A stretch of DNA of 6,091 nucleotides from Deltaproteobacteria bacterium (GCA_019314185.1 JAFCZU010000206.1:1-6091); one strand, 5' to 3'. Counted from the stretch's first letter, positions 1 through 5,508 are shown. The notes: generated by a model not told the origin, from the letters alone. Numbers and translations are program-made.

Positions 1-1
1 T

Positions 2-145
2 GCAAACGGCATCCTGGCTACAGGCTTGAATTATCCGGTCGTTCCTAAAGGCGACGAGGAAATCCGTTTTCAGCTTGCGGCCGATCATACCGAAAAGGAT
101 ATCGATTACGTCCTCGAGGTGTTAAGGCGATTCAAGGGGCAGTAG
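2..145 (+). CDS. C-terminal end of a PLP-dependent alpha-oxoamine synthase / class I-II aminotransferase-fold enzyme (partial, 5' end outside window)
   Basis: An open frame enters from the left edge and ends at TAG 143-145, giving the last 47 residues. It contains GLNYPVVPKGDEEIRFQ followed by ADHTEKDIDYVLEVLRRF. This is the typical C-terminal small-domain signature of the family that includes glycine C-acetyltransferase (2-amino-3-ketobutyrate CoA ligase) and 8-amino-7-oxononanoate synthase: a 'P-VVPKG...IRFQ' strand, then an 'A-HT--DID-VL' helix start. These cytoplasmic enzymes join an acyl-CoA and an amino acid using PLP. The catalytic lysine and the other PLP-binding residues lie upstream of the window, so substrate specificity cannot be decided. 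It lies on the opposite strand to the two secreted-protein genes and converges on them. No clear terminator follows the stop. The family call is fairly firm; the exact enzyme is open. Confidence 0.75.
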   Translation, partial: ANGILATGLNYPVVPKGDEEIRFQLAADHTEKDIDYVLEVLRRFKGQ

Positions 146-357
146 AAAACAATTTATACCTCGGAAAATCACAAATTGCGCTTTTTTCGGTGAGCAATGA
201 GCATCAAGAGCAAGGCGAGAAGTCGCGCAGGCTATTGCAAGCCTGAGCAACGCTGCTATTGATGTTCATGAGCAGGGGGCGCAGTTTTTTTCATTATGAA
301 ATCTGCATACAGATCATCATTATATGTCCAATTAGTAAAGCCCGTCCCCTCATAACT
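146..357. other. Non-coding spacer between the PLP enzyme and the intron relic
   Basis: I see no supportable gene here. The stretch has a short AT-rich segment, the palindromic element at 197-269, and about 85 bases before the point where maturase similarity begins (about 355-360). The minus strand is open from 456 to 256 and its tail reads like soluble protein (DSYEGTGFTNWTYNDDLYADF). However, it runs into the maturase region antisense, has no ribosome binding site, and matches nothing I recognise. At most it is a gene scrap cut by the intron fragment. Confidence 0.5.
197..269 (+). repeat. Palindromic element B (outer arms, CAAGGC box, hairpin, CAACG box)
   Basis: Outer inverted arms are ATGAGCATCAA (197-207) and TTGATGTTCAT (259-269), pairing at 10 of 11 positions. 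Inside are a CAAGGC box at 211-216, a perfect 6-bp hairpin (CAGGCT 228-233, AGCCTG 240-245, loop ATTGCA), and a CAACG box at 248-252. The spacing between boxes is 31 nt. The same order of parts is seen at 5014-5128 and 5572-5643. The structure is seen directly; that it forms a dispersed repeat family is inference. Confidence 0.5.
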
Positions 358-784
358 GTCCCAGAGAAGACAAAGTTGGTTCGGTTCAGCAAGCCGATAT
401 TTCGACAGAAATTGGCAAGAGGAAGCGGGGTATTCGATTTTCTCGGATTCACCCACTACTGGGCCAAATCACGTAAGGGCTTTTGGGTCATCAAGCGGAA
501 GACAAATGGCAAACGGCTTCACCGGTTTGTAAAGGGCATCTGGCAATGGTGTCGAGAGAATCGTCACGAGCCACTCAATGAGCAGTACAAGACGCTATGT
601 TCCAAGCTATGGTATTCGCAGCAACTTTAAAGCCCTCGAAATACTTTTCGAGGAAGTGAAACGGGCGTGGCGGTACTGGTTGAGCAGGCATAGCCATAAA
701 GGCCACATAAACTGGGGGAAGTTCGTTAGCTCTATAATTGGCAAGATGCCGCTTCCGCGTCCACGAATCATCCACAACATCTAA
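358..784 (+). pseudogene. ltrA-like: Group II intron reverse transcriptase/maturase, C-terminal fragment with frameshift
   Basis: Frame 1 (358 to about 612) gives PEKTKLVRFSKP, then FDFLGFTHYWAKSRKGFW and VIKRKT, then WCRENRHEPLNEQYKTLCSKL. These are the thumb-adjacent segment and maturase domain (GIIM) of LtrA-type proteins. The match then continues in frame 2 from about 607 to TAA at 782-784: YGIRSNFKALEILFEEVKRAWRYW, LSRHSHKGHINW, and the family-typical end PLPRPRIIHNI. At the switch (about 606-610) the usual 'LRGHYxYYG' segment is missing, with CSKL running straight into YGI. A deletion of about 20 nt would explain both the lost residues and the frameshift; that size is an estimate from family alignment. 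Intact relatives are roughly 400-500 residues; only about 140 remain. It lacks the RT catalytic domain, so it cannot reverse-transcribe. Confidence 0.85.
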
Positions 785-865
785 TCGGCAGGGCAGCAAA
801 GTTATGCGCCTAATTGGGTATCGCCTGTCTAGTTGTTCGTTGGCGTAGAGCCTATGGCTACCGAG

Positions 866-899
866 GAACTGGATGAGGGAAACCTTCAAGTCCGGCTCT
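866..899 (+). ncRNA. Group II intron domain V, degenerate
   Basis: A 34-nt hairpin beginning GAACTGGATGAGGGAAACC and ending AAGTCCGGCTCT lies 81 bases after the maturase stop, where domain V is expected. The outer stem pairs GAACTGGA (866-873) with TCCGGCTC (891-898), and GGGAAACC forms the capping stem with its GAAA loop. In the usual form of this hairpin the first bases are GAGCCGGA, holding the catalytic AGC triad. Here the triad position reads AAC, giving an A-C mismatch in the stem, and the next C is T, leaving a G-T wobble. Since the AGC triad binds the catalytic metal ions, this copy is probably dead. Identity as domain V rests on position, length and pattern, not on a covariance-model search. 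Confidence 0.6.
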
Positions 900-936
900 G
901 TGGGGGAGCGGCGGGCAACCGATGCTTCTACCCGGA
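900..936 (+). ncRNA. Group II intron domain VI (branch-point helix), approximate
   Basis: Directly after domain V comes GTGGGGGAGCGGCGG, a GCAA loop, then CCGATGCTTCTACCCG. AGCGGCGG can pair with CCGATGCT apart from one disturbed position, and the GGG strand pairs with CCC. An unpaired A at about 930 is left within CTACCC, the position expected for the branch-point adenosine. The intron should end 7-8 nt beyond it; no clean AY end is visible there, so the 3' boundary is uncertain. Confidence 0.5.
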
Positions 937-1041
937 AAAACCGACCGTCCGGGATTAAAGGGGGGCTTGCGGAAACGTGGGCTATGGCGGAACTAGGAAC
1001 CTGCCGCACATACCGAAAGGGTGCGTGTCGGAAACACTCTG

Positions 1042-1075
1042 CCTAAGGTTGAGCGCGCCGTATTTCTACCCGACC
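1042..1075 (-). repeat. 34-bp repeat, copy 1 (inverted relative to copy at 5915-5949)
   Basis: Read on the minus strand, this begins GGTCGGGTAGAAATACGGCG and continues CGCTCAACCTTAGG. It matches 5915-5949 on the plus strand at 32 of 34 positions plus one inserted base. Neither copy lies in a recognisable gene, and translation of this copy meets a stop, so the conservation is not explained by coding. Similarity outside the 34-35 bases is not evident. Confidence 0.7.
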
Positions 1076-1076
1076 T

Positions 1077-1106
1077 GAAATGTTCGAAATGTTCCCCGAA
1101 ATGTTC
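1077..1106. repeat. Triple GAAATGTTC short repeat
   Basis: Three copies of GAAATGTTC lie at 1077-1085, 1086-1094 and 1098-1106; the first two are adjacent and the third follows a CCC spacer. They start one base after the 34-bp repeat. Function unknown; it could be a replication-slippage product or a set of binding sites. Confidence 0.6.
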
Positions 1107-1222
1107 TCCCCATAGATCCACCTTTTTGCCTTACTCAGGCCGGATACAAATTCCATCAGTACCGGATAACGGCATGCCTCCTGTATTCTTCAAAGTGATT
1201 GCCGCTCAGAGTTGCCGTGCTA

Positions 1223-1252
1223 TTATTCATTATTCAGTATTCGTTTTTTCAT
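1223..1252 (-). other. Strong SD followed by a 9-codon frame (possible stump of a third gene)
   Basis: On the minus strand, 26 bases after the large gene's stop, GGGAGGAG (1257-1264) sits 4 bases before ATG at 1252. It opens MKKRILNNE and then TAA. The MKK start after a perfect SD mirrors the MKKQ and MKRL starts of the two upstream signal-peptide genes. This suggests that a third operon gene once began here and was lost, perhaps when the mobile-element debris accumulated to its left. Another short frame (MNNSTATLSGNHFEEY...) overlaps it but has no SD. It may also be chance; no product is proposed. Confidence 0.25.
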
Positions 1253-1278
1253 ATCTCTCCTCCCATCTCTCCATTGCT

Positions 1279-4038
1279 TTAACTATCCGCCACAATGACA
1301 ACATTATCTTCGCCGTGAATCAGTGTCCCGTCAAAAGTTGAAGCCTCAAGCTCGGCAATGGATTCTCCCGTTTCAATCATAAATTCAGCCGTAATGACAT
1401 AACAGACCAAATCCACCAATTCGTCTCCATTGACGTCATCTTCACGAACAAGAGCGCTGTCGCCTTGACCAATGATTTTCACCGCAGCACCTGCAAGGGT
1501 AACTGTGTCCGGATCGACCGTGGTGGCATCAAAATTTTCGGAACTGAGAATGGCAACAGGTATAACCCCAGCCGAACTGAGGTTGATGTGGTTCAGCTCA
1601 CTGCCGGGTTTGATGTCGATTTCAACCTCCAATTGCTTGATCAGATAGAAATCAACTTCAACTATTGATTGATCGATAAGGTTGGCAGGTTTCGTTTCAG
1701 CGTCCACCCGGTGATCGTCAGGCTTGACAATATGGACCTGATACTCGCCCACGGGAATATTTTCAAAAAGATAGTAGCCTGTTAGGCATGTATTTCGGGT
1801 GTCCAGCAAGGTTGTTCCACTTGAATCATACAGCTCGATCACAATATTGCCGACTCCGCCCCAGGGATCGGTTACCTGGCCTGTGATCGCCCCACAGAAG
1901 CACTCCAAGTCACCGACGATGATGGCCCTGGTAGCGGCGTTGTTCAGCATGTTACTCTCGACATAGCTCTGGTCAATCTCTATCTCGACTACATAGATGC
2001 CTTCATTCAGGTTCCTCCAGCTGGCATAGACATAGCGGGAGCCAAAGTCTGGAGGTCCGACTGAAAGACTATCGATTATGGTTTCTCCGATTTTCATCTT
2101 CGGAGTACCTGGATAAGTTGCATAAAAGTTTATGGGCACGTTCAAAGCGACAAGGGCGGTACTTGTGGCCCAGTAATTGATTTCTGCAAAAATGGTAATA
2201 TCGTCACCTTCTTCTGGGTTGAATTCGGAAAAATGGATGTTTTCAGAGAAGACTCGAAGATCGGATTCTAAAATCGGTGCATTGACAGGAAGCTCTGACC
2301 AGACCCAGATCCAGGTGCCGTCGGCAGGAACAAAGACCCAGGTCCCTTCGCCATAGCTGGGCACTGGAAATTGTGAAACAGGAAGGGGAGGAGGTTCTAT
2401 CACCGAAAACGCCAGTTCGCGCTCTCCGGTAAGAGTCTCATCAGTCACTGTCATGGAAAGCTGATAGTCGCCGGTGATCGCCGGGGCCTGGAGCGTTTTG
2501 GAAAAATATCCGTTTATATCAGTATGAATACCGCCGTATACCCATTCGCTGCCGGCAGTATCCCTGATCGTAATCTGGACGGAACCGCCTTGCACGACAT
2601 AATTCGTATATCTAACTCCATCGATATATATGTCATATGCCGCCCGTCCTGATACAGTGAAAAGACCATTTGTATAGACCGTTGAAGGCAAGCTGCCGGT
2701 GACGAGAATAGTTCCACAAACAGGAACCGGGTCTCCCAGCCTGATTATCTGGCTGGCCTTGTTATTGTCTTCATCGTATTCCTCTATTACATCTGCATAA
2801 TCAACCACAACTTGGATCAGGTGTTCCCCAGCCGTGGTGATGGGAGCCGTGATAAATGCATTTCTCGCCCCTCCCGCCGGCACGTCGGCCAGGGTAGCTT
2901 CACCAAGCAGGTTACCAAATTCATAGAACCGCACCTGAACGTTCGATGCGGCCACAAGACCATCATTATGTACCAAAGTTCCAATACTAACTGATTCGCC
3001 AAGAGTATAATCGATGAGCTGAATATCCTGAGCGCTGATGCTCAGATCCGGCATACTTTCCGCACCTTGCTCCACGACTACAATGCTGATGTTGGAGTAA
3101 AGCACCCCATCGTTTTCGACCGTCACTTTCAGGAGCACGTCATCATACCTCCCGACAGTCTCACCAGCGTTTACGACAATGGGAATGTCTTGAACGGCTC
3201 CCGGGGCAATCGTTATCGGCCCCTGTTGTGTCAGCGAAACAGTGATGTCTTGGTGGGGATTGATTACTTCCAGCGTGACGGATTGAGAATCCGTACCTCT
3301 ATTGAAAAGCTGTACCTGGAATTTTTTTTGCGTATTCTGTTCAATGACAAACTCGTAATTTGCCGGCAGCTTGATGGTCTCACCCATCCATCCGTTGACA
3401 GATTGCAGAAGCACGCGCCGGTCGACGGACAGTTCCAGTGGGATGGTGGTGCCGTTCGCCGATGTGGCCACCCACGAACTGACTCCTAAAAACTCATTGC
3501 CCAAAGAACCATCGACATCGCTAAACGAGACCAGCATTGACCAGGGGTCGTCAAGCGCACCGATCACTACACCGTCTGTGCAGCACTCGTACCAAAAGTG
3601 GTGGATTTGGAATATGTCAGGGCCGAACAAGTTGCCAACTCGAAGCCTGTCGTCAACGTCGTCCTCCAGCAGCCTTGCAGCGCCATCCGGATCACCGGAG
3701 AGCTCAAACCGCATCTGGGCTCTCCCTCCGTCCCCGTCATAGGGTTTGTCGTGGACGACAAAAAGCGACAAGCCGTCACTTGTGTCCACAAGGAAGAACT
3801 GAGTCGTATCTGCAAGCGAAGGCGTTACCGAACCATTGTACGAACCATTATACTGATATACTTCTGCGGCAGTGGATTCCGTTTGATCGAACACTTCAAT
3901 ATGCCCCAGAAAATTCTCATCAAAATCACCCGCCCCTGGAGAACTCTCCTGCCATACCGCAACCTCAGTCTGAGCCCAGAGTGCAAACGGAGCTGCGGTT
4001 AGCAATAGAGAAAAAACTATTATGAATAGCCTTTTCAT
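1279..4038 (-). CDS. Large secreted multidomain protein with two CARDB-type domains and a C-terminal IDIKPGS/DxNxD domain
   Basis: 919 residues. I chose ATG 4038 because GAGGAGG lies 6 bases upstream and a clear Sec signal peptide follows (MKRLFIIVFSLLLTAAPFAL, likely cut after LWA at residue 22). Order of parts: an aspartate-rich unassigned N-terminal domain (about 23-216, with a CC pair in HHFWYECCTDG); an Ig-like domain (218-327); CARDB domain 1 (about 330-435, ending in the typical EEYDEDNNKA motif); an Ig-like domain (437-547); a Pro/Trp-rich linker (VPADGTWIWVWSELP); CARDB domain 2 (about 593-709, VESNMLNNAA); a Cna-B/carboxypeptidase-regulatory-like domain (711-802, GAITGQVTDPWGG, GYYLFENIPVGEYQV); and a C-terminal domain (803-919) starting EIDIKPGSELNHINLSSAGV with a calcium-loop-like DDVNGDELVD. 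CARDB and Cna-B folds are typical of extracellular adhesion or scaffold proteins, so a surface or secreted role is inferred. I see no catalytic motif, transmembrane anchor or C-terminal sorting signal. It follows the DUF1566 gene by 131 bp, probably in one transcript. Confidence 0.88.
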   Translation of the reverse strand: MKRLFIIVFSLLLTAAPFALWAQTEVAVWQESSPGAGDFDENFLGHIEVFDQTESTAAEVYQYNGSYNGSVTPSLADTTQFFLVDTSDGLSLFVVHDKPYDGDGGRAQMRFELSGDPDGAARLLEDDVDDRLRVGNLFGPDIFQIHHFWYECCTDGVVIGALDDPWSMLVSFSDVDGSLGNEFLGVSSWVATSANGTTIPLELSVDRRVLLQSVNGWMGETIKLPANYEFVIEQNTQKKFQVQLFNRGTDSQSVTLEVINPHQDITVSLTQQGPITIAPGAVQDIPIVVNAGETVGRYDDVLLKVTVENDGVLYSNISIVVVEQGAESMPDLSISAQDIQLIDYTLGESVSIGTLVHNDGLVAASNVQVRFYEFGNLLGEATLADVPAGGARNAFITAPITTAGEHLIQVVVDYADVIEEYDEDNNKASQIIRLGDPVPVCGTILVTGSLPSTVYTNGLFTVSGRAAYDIYIDGVRYTNYVVQGGSVQITIRDTAGSEWVYGGIHTDINGYFSKTLQAPAITGDYQLSMTVTDETLTGERELAFSVIEPPPLPVSQFPVPSYGEGTWVFVPADGTWIWVWSELPVNAPILESDLRVFSENIHFSEFNPEEGDDITIFAEINYWATSTALVALNVPINFYATYPGTPKMKIGETIIDSLSVGPPDFGSRYVYASWRNLNEGIYVVEIEIDQSYVESNMLNNAATRAIIVGDLECFCGAITGQVTDPWGGVGNIVIELYDSSGTTLLDTRNTCLTGYYLFENIPVGEYQVHIVKPDDHRVDAETKPANLIDQSIVEVDFYLIKQLEVEIDIKPGSELNHINLSSAGVIPVAILSSENFDATTVDPDTVTLAGAAVKIIGQGDSALVREDDVNGDELVDLVCYVITAEFMIETGESIAELEASTFDGTLIHGEDNVVIVADS

Positions 4039-4044
4039 GGGTAA

Positions 4045-4051
4045 CCTCCTC
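4045..4051 (-). promoter_or_regulatory. Shine-Dalgarno of the large surface-protein gene
   Basis: GAGGAGG on the minus strand, 6 bases before ATG 4038. It decides the start over the in-frame ATG at 4173, which would add 45 residues ahead of the signal peptide. Its flanks (CTTTGAGGAGG) are repeated as CTTTGAGGAGG at 4144-4154, just downstream of the DUF1566 stop. Confidence 0.8.
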
Positions 4052-4112
4052 AAAGATAGTAGTAATCTAGCCAAGCTAAAAGAGGACACGCCCTGAGTGC
4101 CTGTTACCGATA

Positions 4113-4122
4113 GCTGCGCAGC
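4113..4122. repeat. 10-bp palindrome GCTGCGCAGC
   Basis: A perfect palindrome lying 4 bases from the adjacent 23-base hairpin (4127-4149). It may form a second short stem in the mRNA between the two minus-strand genes, or be a DNA site. It is short and could be chance. Confidence 0.4.
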
Positions 4123-4126
4123 GGAC

Positions 4127-4149
4127 AGGAGGAGGCGTTGCCTCCTCCT
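4127..4149 (-). promoter_or_regulatory. 10-bp GC-rich hairpin with SD-like and anti-SD-like arms, between the two secreted-protein genes
   Basis: Perfect 10-bp stem with a 3-nt loop. In the minus-strand transcript the 5' arm is AGGAGGAGGC, the loop AAC and the 3' arm GCCTCCTCCT. No T run follows, so it is a poor rho-independent terminator; it could be a 3'-end protector or processing site for the DUF1566 message. The 3' arm contains CCTCCTC, which is exactly complementary to the downstream SD GAGGAGG (4045-4051). An alternative fold could therefore hide the ribosome site of the large gene. The stem is seen; the regulatory role is inference. Confidence 0.55.
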
Positions 4150-4169
4150 CAAAGCATCCAACAGATCAC

Positions 4170-4814
4170 TCATTCTATAATGTCAATACTGTCGAATGTC
4201 CGTCCGCCTCGGACCGGCCATACACAGAGGTGGTCGGTCTTGTCCGTGTTGGTCGCGCCGCCGCCGGAGAGGGCCACGAACTTCGCTTTGGCTGTAACCT
4301 CTACGTTCGCAGTAGACGACCAATACCTTACCGGCTGCACGCCACTAAACGAGTCGCCTTCGCTCCACTGACCTGTCCCATCAGCATTGGACAGACTTGG
4401 ATAAGCATAGCCATAATGCATCAGGCTCAGCAGCTCCTTCACATTCGGCAAACGCCAGTCACCGGGCACACTTCCGTCCGTGAGATCGCAGCTTTCATCG
4501 GCCAGTTGGTTGGCGTCAGACAGGGCCTCATACCAAGTTCTTCCTCCAAAGCAATTCGCGTTCTTCAGCCAGATCAACCTTGTCAGGTTGTCGGTTACCG
4601 TGCCGTCGCCGTTGTCGGTGAATCGAGGAGAAGGCAGGTCCACACCCGCTTGATATTCCCCATCGTCTCCTACAGCATAGGATACGGTCTGGCCGGTCTT
4701 CTCAACAAAGGCCGGGGGCCCGGCCATTGCCGTTCCAGGCAAAATGACCGCCATGGAGAACACAAAGGCCACGAAAAGTGCCAATACCAACGTTGATTCG
4801 CGCTGTTTTTTCAT
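4170..4814 (-). CDS. Secreted DUF1566 (Lcl C-terminal type) domain protein
   Basis: 214 residues, started at ATG 4814 because AGGAGGAAGG stands 4 bases upstream and a signal peptide follows: MKKQRESTLVLALFVAFVFS, ending ...PGTAMA with likely cleavage after residue 31. The mature part holds the DUF1566/Lcl_C hallmarks in order: RFTDNGDGTVTDNLTRLIWL (64-83), WYEALSDANQLA (94-105), GDWRLPNVKELLSL (118-131), YWSSTA (164-169) and CVWPVRGG (197-204). Three cysteines remain after processing (88, 109, 197), compatible with disulfide formation outside the cytoplasm. The domain occurs in exported bacterial proteins, including the C-terminus of the Legionella collagen-like adhesin Lcl; its molecular job here is unknown, and binding or adhesion is inferred. 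It is first in the minus-strand unit with the CARDB protein, and its TGA overlaps an ATG (ATGA, 4170-4173) that opens in frame with that gene. Confidence 0.88.
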   Translation of the reverse strand: MKKQRESTLVLALFVAFVFSMAVILPGTAMAGPPAFVEKTGQTVSYAVGDDGEYQAGVDLPSPRFTDNGDGTVTDNLTRLIWLKNANCFGGRTWYEALSDANQLADESCDLTDGSVPGDWRLPNVKELLSLMHYGYAYPSLSNADGTGQWSEGDSFSGVQPVRYWSSTANVEVTAKAKFVALSGGGATNTDKTDHLCVWPVRGGRTFDSIDIIE

Positions 4815-5013
4815 CTTTCCTTCCTCCTTTCTTTAAAAAGTTTGTAAGTTGCCGCAGTGCCGACGCCCATCCACACAAAGAAGTAGTGGACAACGCTCTG
4901 TCTTTGGTATTTTTGGTAATTTTGCCTTCCAAAAATTGACATCCAATGATTTCTGTATGTTACAATCTACCAGATATCGAACTTAGCTGATACGATGGTT
5001 CATGTGGGTGAAA
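4815..5013 (-). promoter_or_regulatory. 5' leader / upstream region of the DUF1566 gene
   Basis: It contains the strong SD (4819-4828). On the minus strand there is a small potential hairpin TCCAC/GTGGA (4870-4874 with 4886-4890) and an AT-rich imperfect palindrome AATTTT...AAAATT (4918-4923 with 4932-4937). The nearby plus-strand sequence has a short repeated TTGGTA motif. I searched by eye for sigma70 -35/-10 pairs, a sigma54 GG-N10-GC site and the c-di-GMP-I riboswitch core, and found none I would defend. The promoter should lie here or in the inverted-repeat region just upstream. A minus-strand frame (4702-4932) overlaps the leader but is not supported as a gene. Confidence 0.35.
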
Positions 5014-5128
5014 ATGTGCGATAGACTTTCAGATAATTCATTTCACAAGGCCAGAAGGAGGAAGGCGTATTCGTTATACGTCAACGACTGATAACGCACT
5101 GAAATGAATTATCTGAAAGTCTATACAT
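5014..5128 (+). repeat. Palindromic element A: 25-bp perfect inverted repeat around a 54-nt structured core
   Basis: Arms 5021-5045 and 5100-5124 are perfect reverse complements over 25 bases (left arm starts ATAGACTTTCAGATAATTCA). Beyond a 3-nt bulge on the left (GCG 5018-5020) a further ATGT (5014-5017) pairs with ACAT (5125-5128). The 54-nt core (5046-5099) begins with a CAAGGC box (5046-5051), has a purine-rich GAAGGAGGAAGG, a small hairpin CGTAT/ATACG (5066-5070 with 5076-5080) and a CAACG box (5082-5086). No target-site duplication is visible. It lies about 200 bp upstream of the DUF1566 gene. It could be a MITE-like unit, a REP/BIME-like element, or a site for a protein that binds cruciform DNA. 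Confidence 0.8.
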
Positions 5129-5320
5129 GCAAAAGTAGGTCGATAAGAAATCCCTCAACTTTGGCAAACATTACCAAGAAAATTGGCGGGTATCAGAAAT
5201 TAATTCATGACTGGAAAGAGAGTTAGCCTCGCTGCAGCAGGAAGTCTGATTCGCTTTTTGCCAAAATGATATTTTCGAAGACCTCGATAAATATTGCGTA
5301 ATTATCTGTAACGTTTTGGT

Positions 5321-5380
5321 CATTTGATATTCGAATTTTGATATTGTTTCGGATTTAGATATTCGGATTTCGCATTTAAG
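5321..5380. repeat. Degenerate GATATTCGRATTT-type tract
   Basis: Loosely repeated units: GATATTCGAATTT, GATATTGTTTCGGATTTA, GATATTCGGATTTCG. It looks like decayed short tandem repeats with units of about 15-20 bases. No coding or RNA structure is evident. Confidence 0.4.
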
Positions 5381-5405
5381 TATCTTGAAAAGACTTCTAA
5401 TTGAC

Positions 5406-5473
5406 TAAGTTGTAATCTACTTTGACGTTTCCCTGTGCCCTTATCAAAGGCGTGTAGGTCAACTTATTTTTTT
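5406..5473 (+). terminator. Nested inverted repeat followed by a T7 tract (terminator-like or small-RNA 3' end)
   Basis: Outer stem TAAGTTG (5406-5412) with CAACTTA (5460-5466), then CTAC/GTAG (5417-5420 with 5454-5457) and TTTGA/TCAAA (5421-5425 with 5444-5448), followed directly by seven Ts (5467-5473). The order resembles an extended hairpin with internal loops ending in a U run. There is no gene on the plus strand for it to terminate, so it may end a small RNA or be chance. Confidence 0.3.
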
Positions 5474-5508
5474 AATATAGCTATTCTGATATGCAGGGAT
5501 CAATCGAC

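Larger units (their letters stand above)
355..937 (+). mobile_element. Group II intron relic, 5'-truncated (3' half only)
   Basis: This is the 3' part of a bacterial group II intron on the plus strand: the maturase C-terminus, the rest of domain IV, domain V and domain VI. RNA domains I-III, the reverse transcriptase catalytic core (YADD region) and the 5' splice site are absent. Similarity to maturases starts abruptly near 355-360 and nothing intron-like lies before it. The right boundary is estimated from the bulged A of domain VI (about A930) plus the usual 7-8 nt and is good to a few bases only. With the 5' half gone, a frameshift in the maturase and changes in domain V, the copy should be unable to splice or move by itself. 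It lies between the convergent PLP-enzyme and surface-protein genes, a neutral place for such debris. Confidence 0.75.
938..1278. other. Intergenic stretch between intron relic and surface-protein gene
   Basis: No convincing gene. On the plus strand it holds small potential hairpins right after the intron (CCCGG 931-935 with CCGGG 949-953; CGCAC 1005-1009 with GTGCG 1021-1025; GTGT 1025-1028 with ACAC 1034-1037). Next come one copy of the 34-35 bp repeat (1042-1075) and three GAAATGTTC units. On the minus strand, just downstream of the large gene, there is a strong SD followed by a 9-codon frame. GTGCG at 1021 resembles a group II intron 5' end, but nothing after it supports a second intron. 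No rho-independent terminator for the large gene is evident. Confidence 0.5.

Noticed and set aside
256..456. Minus-strand frame with plausible protein-like tail (DSYEGTGFTNWTYNDDLYADF).
   Set aside because: It runs antisense through the clear maturase fragment, has no ribosome binding site, and matches no family I know. Kept only as a possible scrap.
575..1009. 144-residue minus-strand frame across the intron 3' end.
   Set aside because: It is antisense to the maturase end and domains V/VI, and its composition is low in family-like features. A shadow frame.
1021..1025. GTGCG resembling the 5' end of a second group II intron.
   Set aside because: No domain I-like sequence or maturase follows; the next recognisable item is the 34-bp repeat.
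3067..4025. Several plus-strand frames of 120-160 codons opposite the large gene.
   Set aside because: They are reverse-complement shadows of a long coding frame with clear domains; none has an SD or a recognisable motif.
4039..4173. Extended start of the large gene at ATG 4173 (964 residues).
   Set aside because: No SD for it beyond the hairpin arm, and it would place 45 residues before an excellent signal peptide that has its own SD.
4230..4796. 188-residue plus-strand frame opposite the DUF1566 gene.
   Set aside because: Antisense to a gene with full DUF1566 signatures; no family features of its own.
4702..4932. Minus-strand 76-residue frame overlapping the DUF1566 leader and start.
   Set aside because: It overlaps the SD and signal peptide in another frame and lacks its own SD. 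An upstream leader peptide is possible, but nothing supports it.
4815..5013. c-di-GMP riboswitch upstream of the DUF1566 gene.
   Set aside because: The conserved core and tetraloop-receptor motifs of GEMM-I are not visible on the minus strand.
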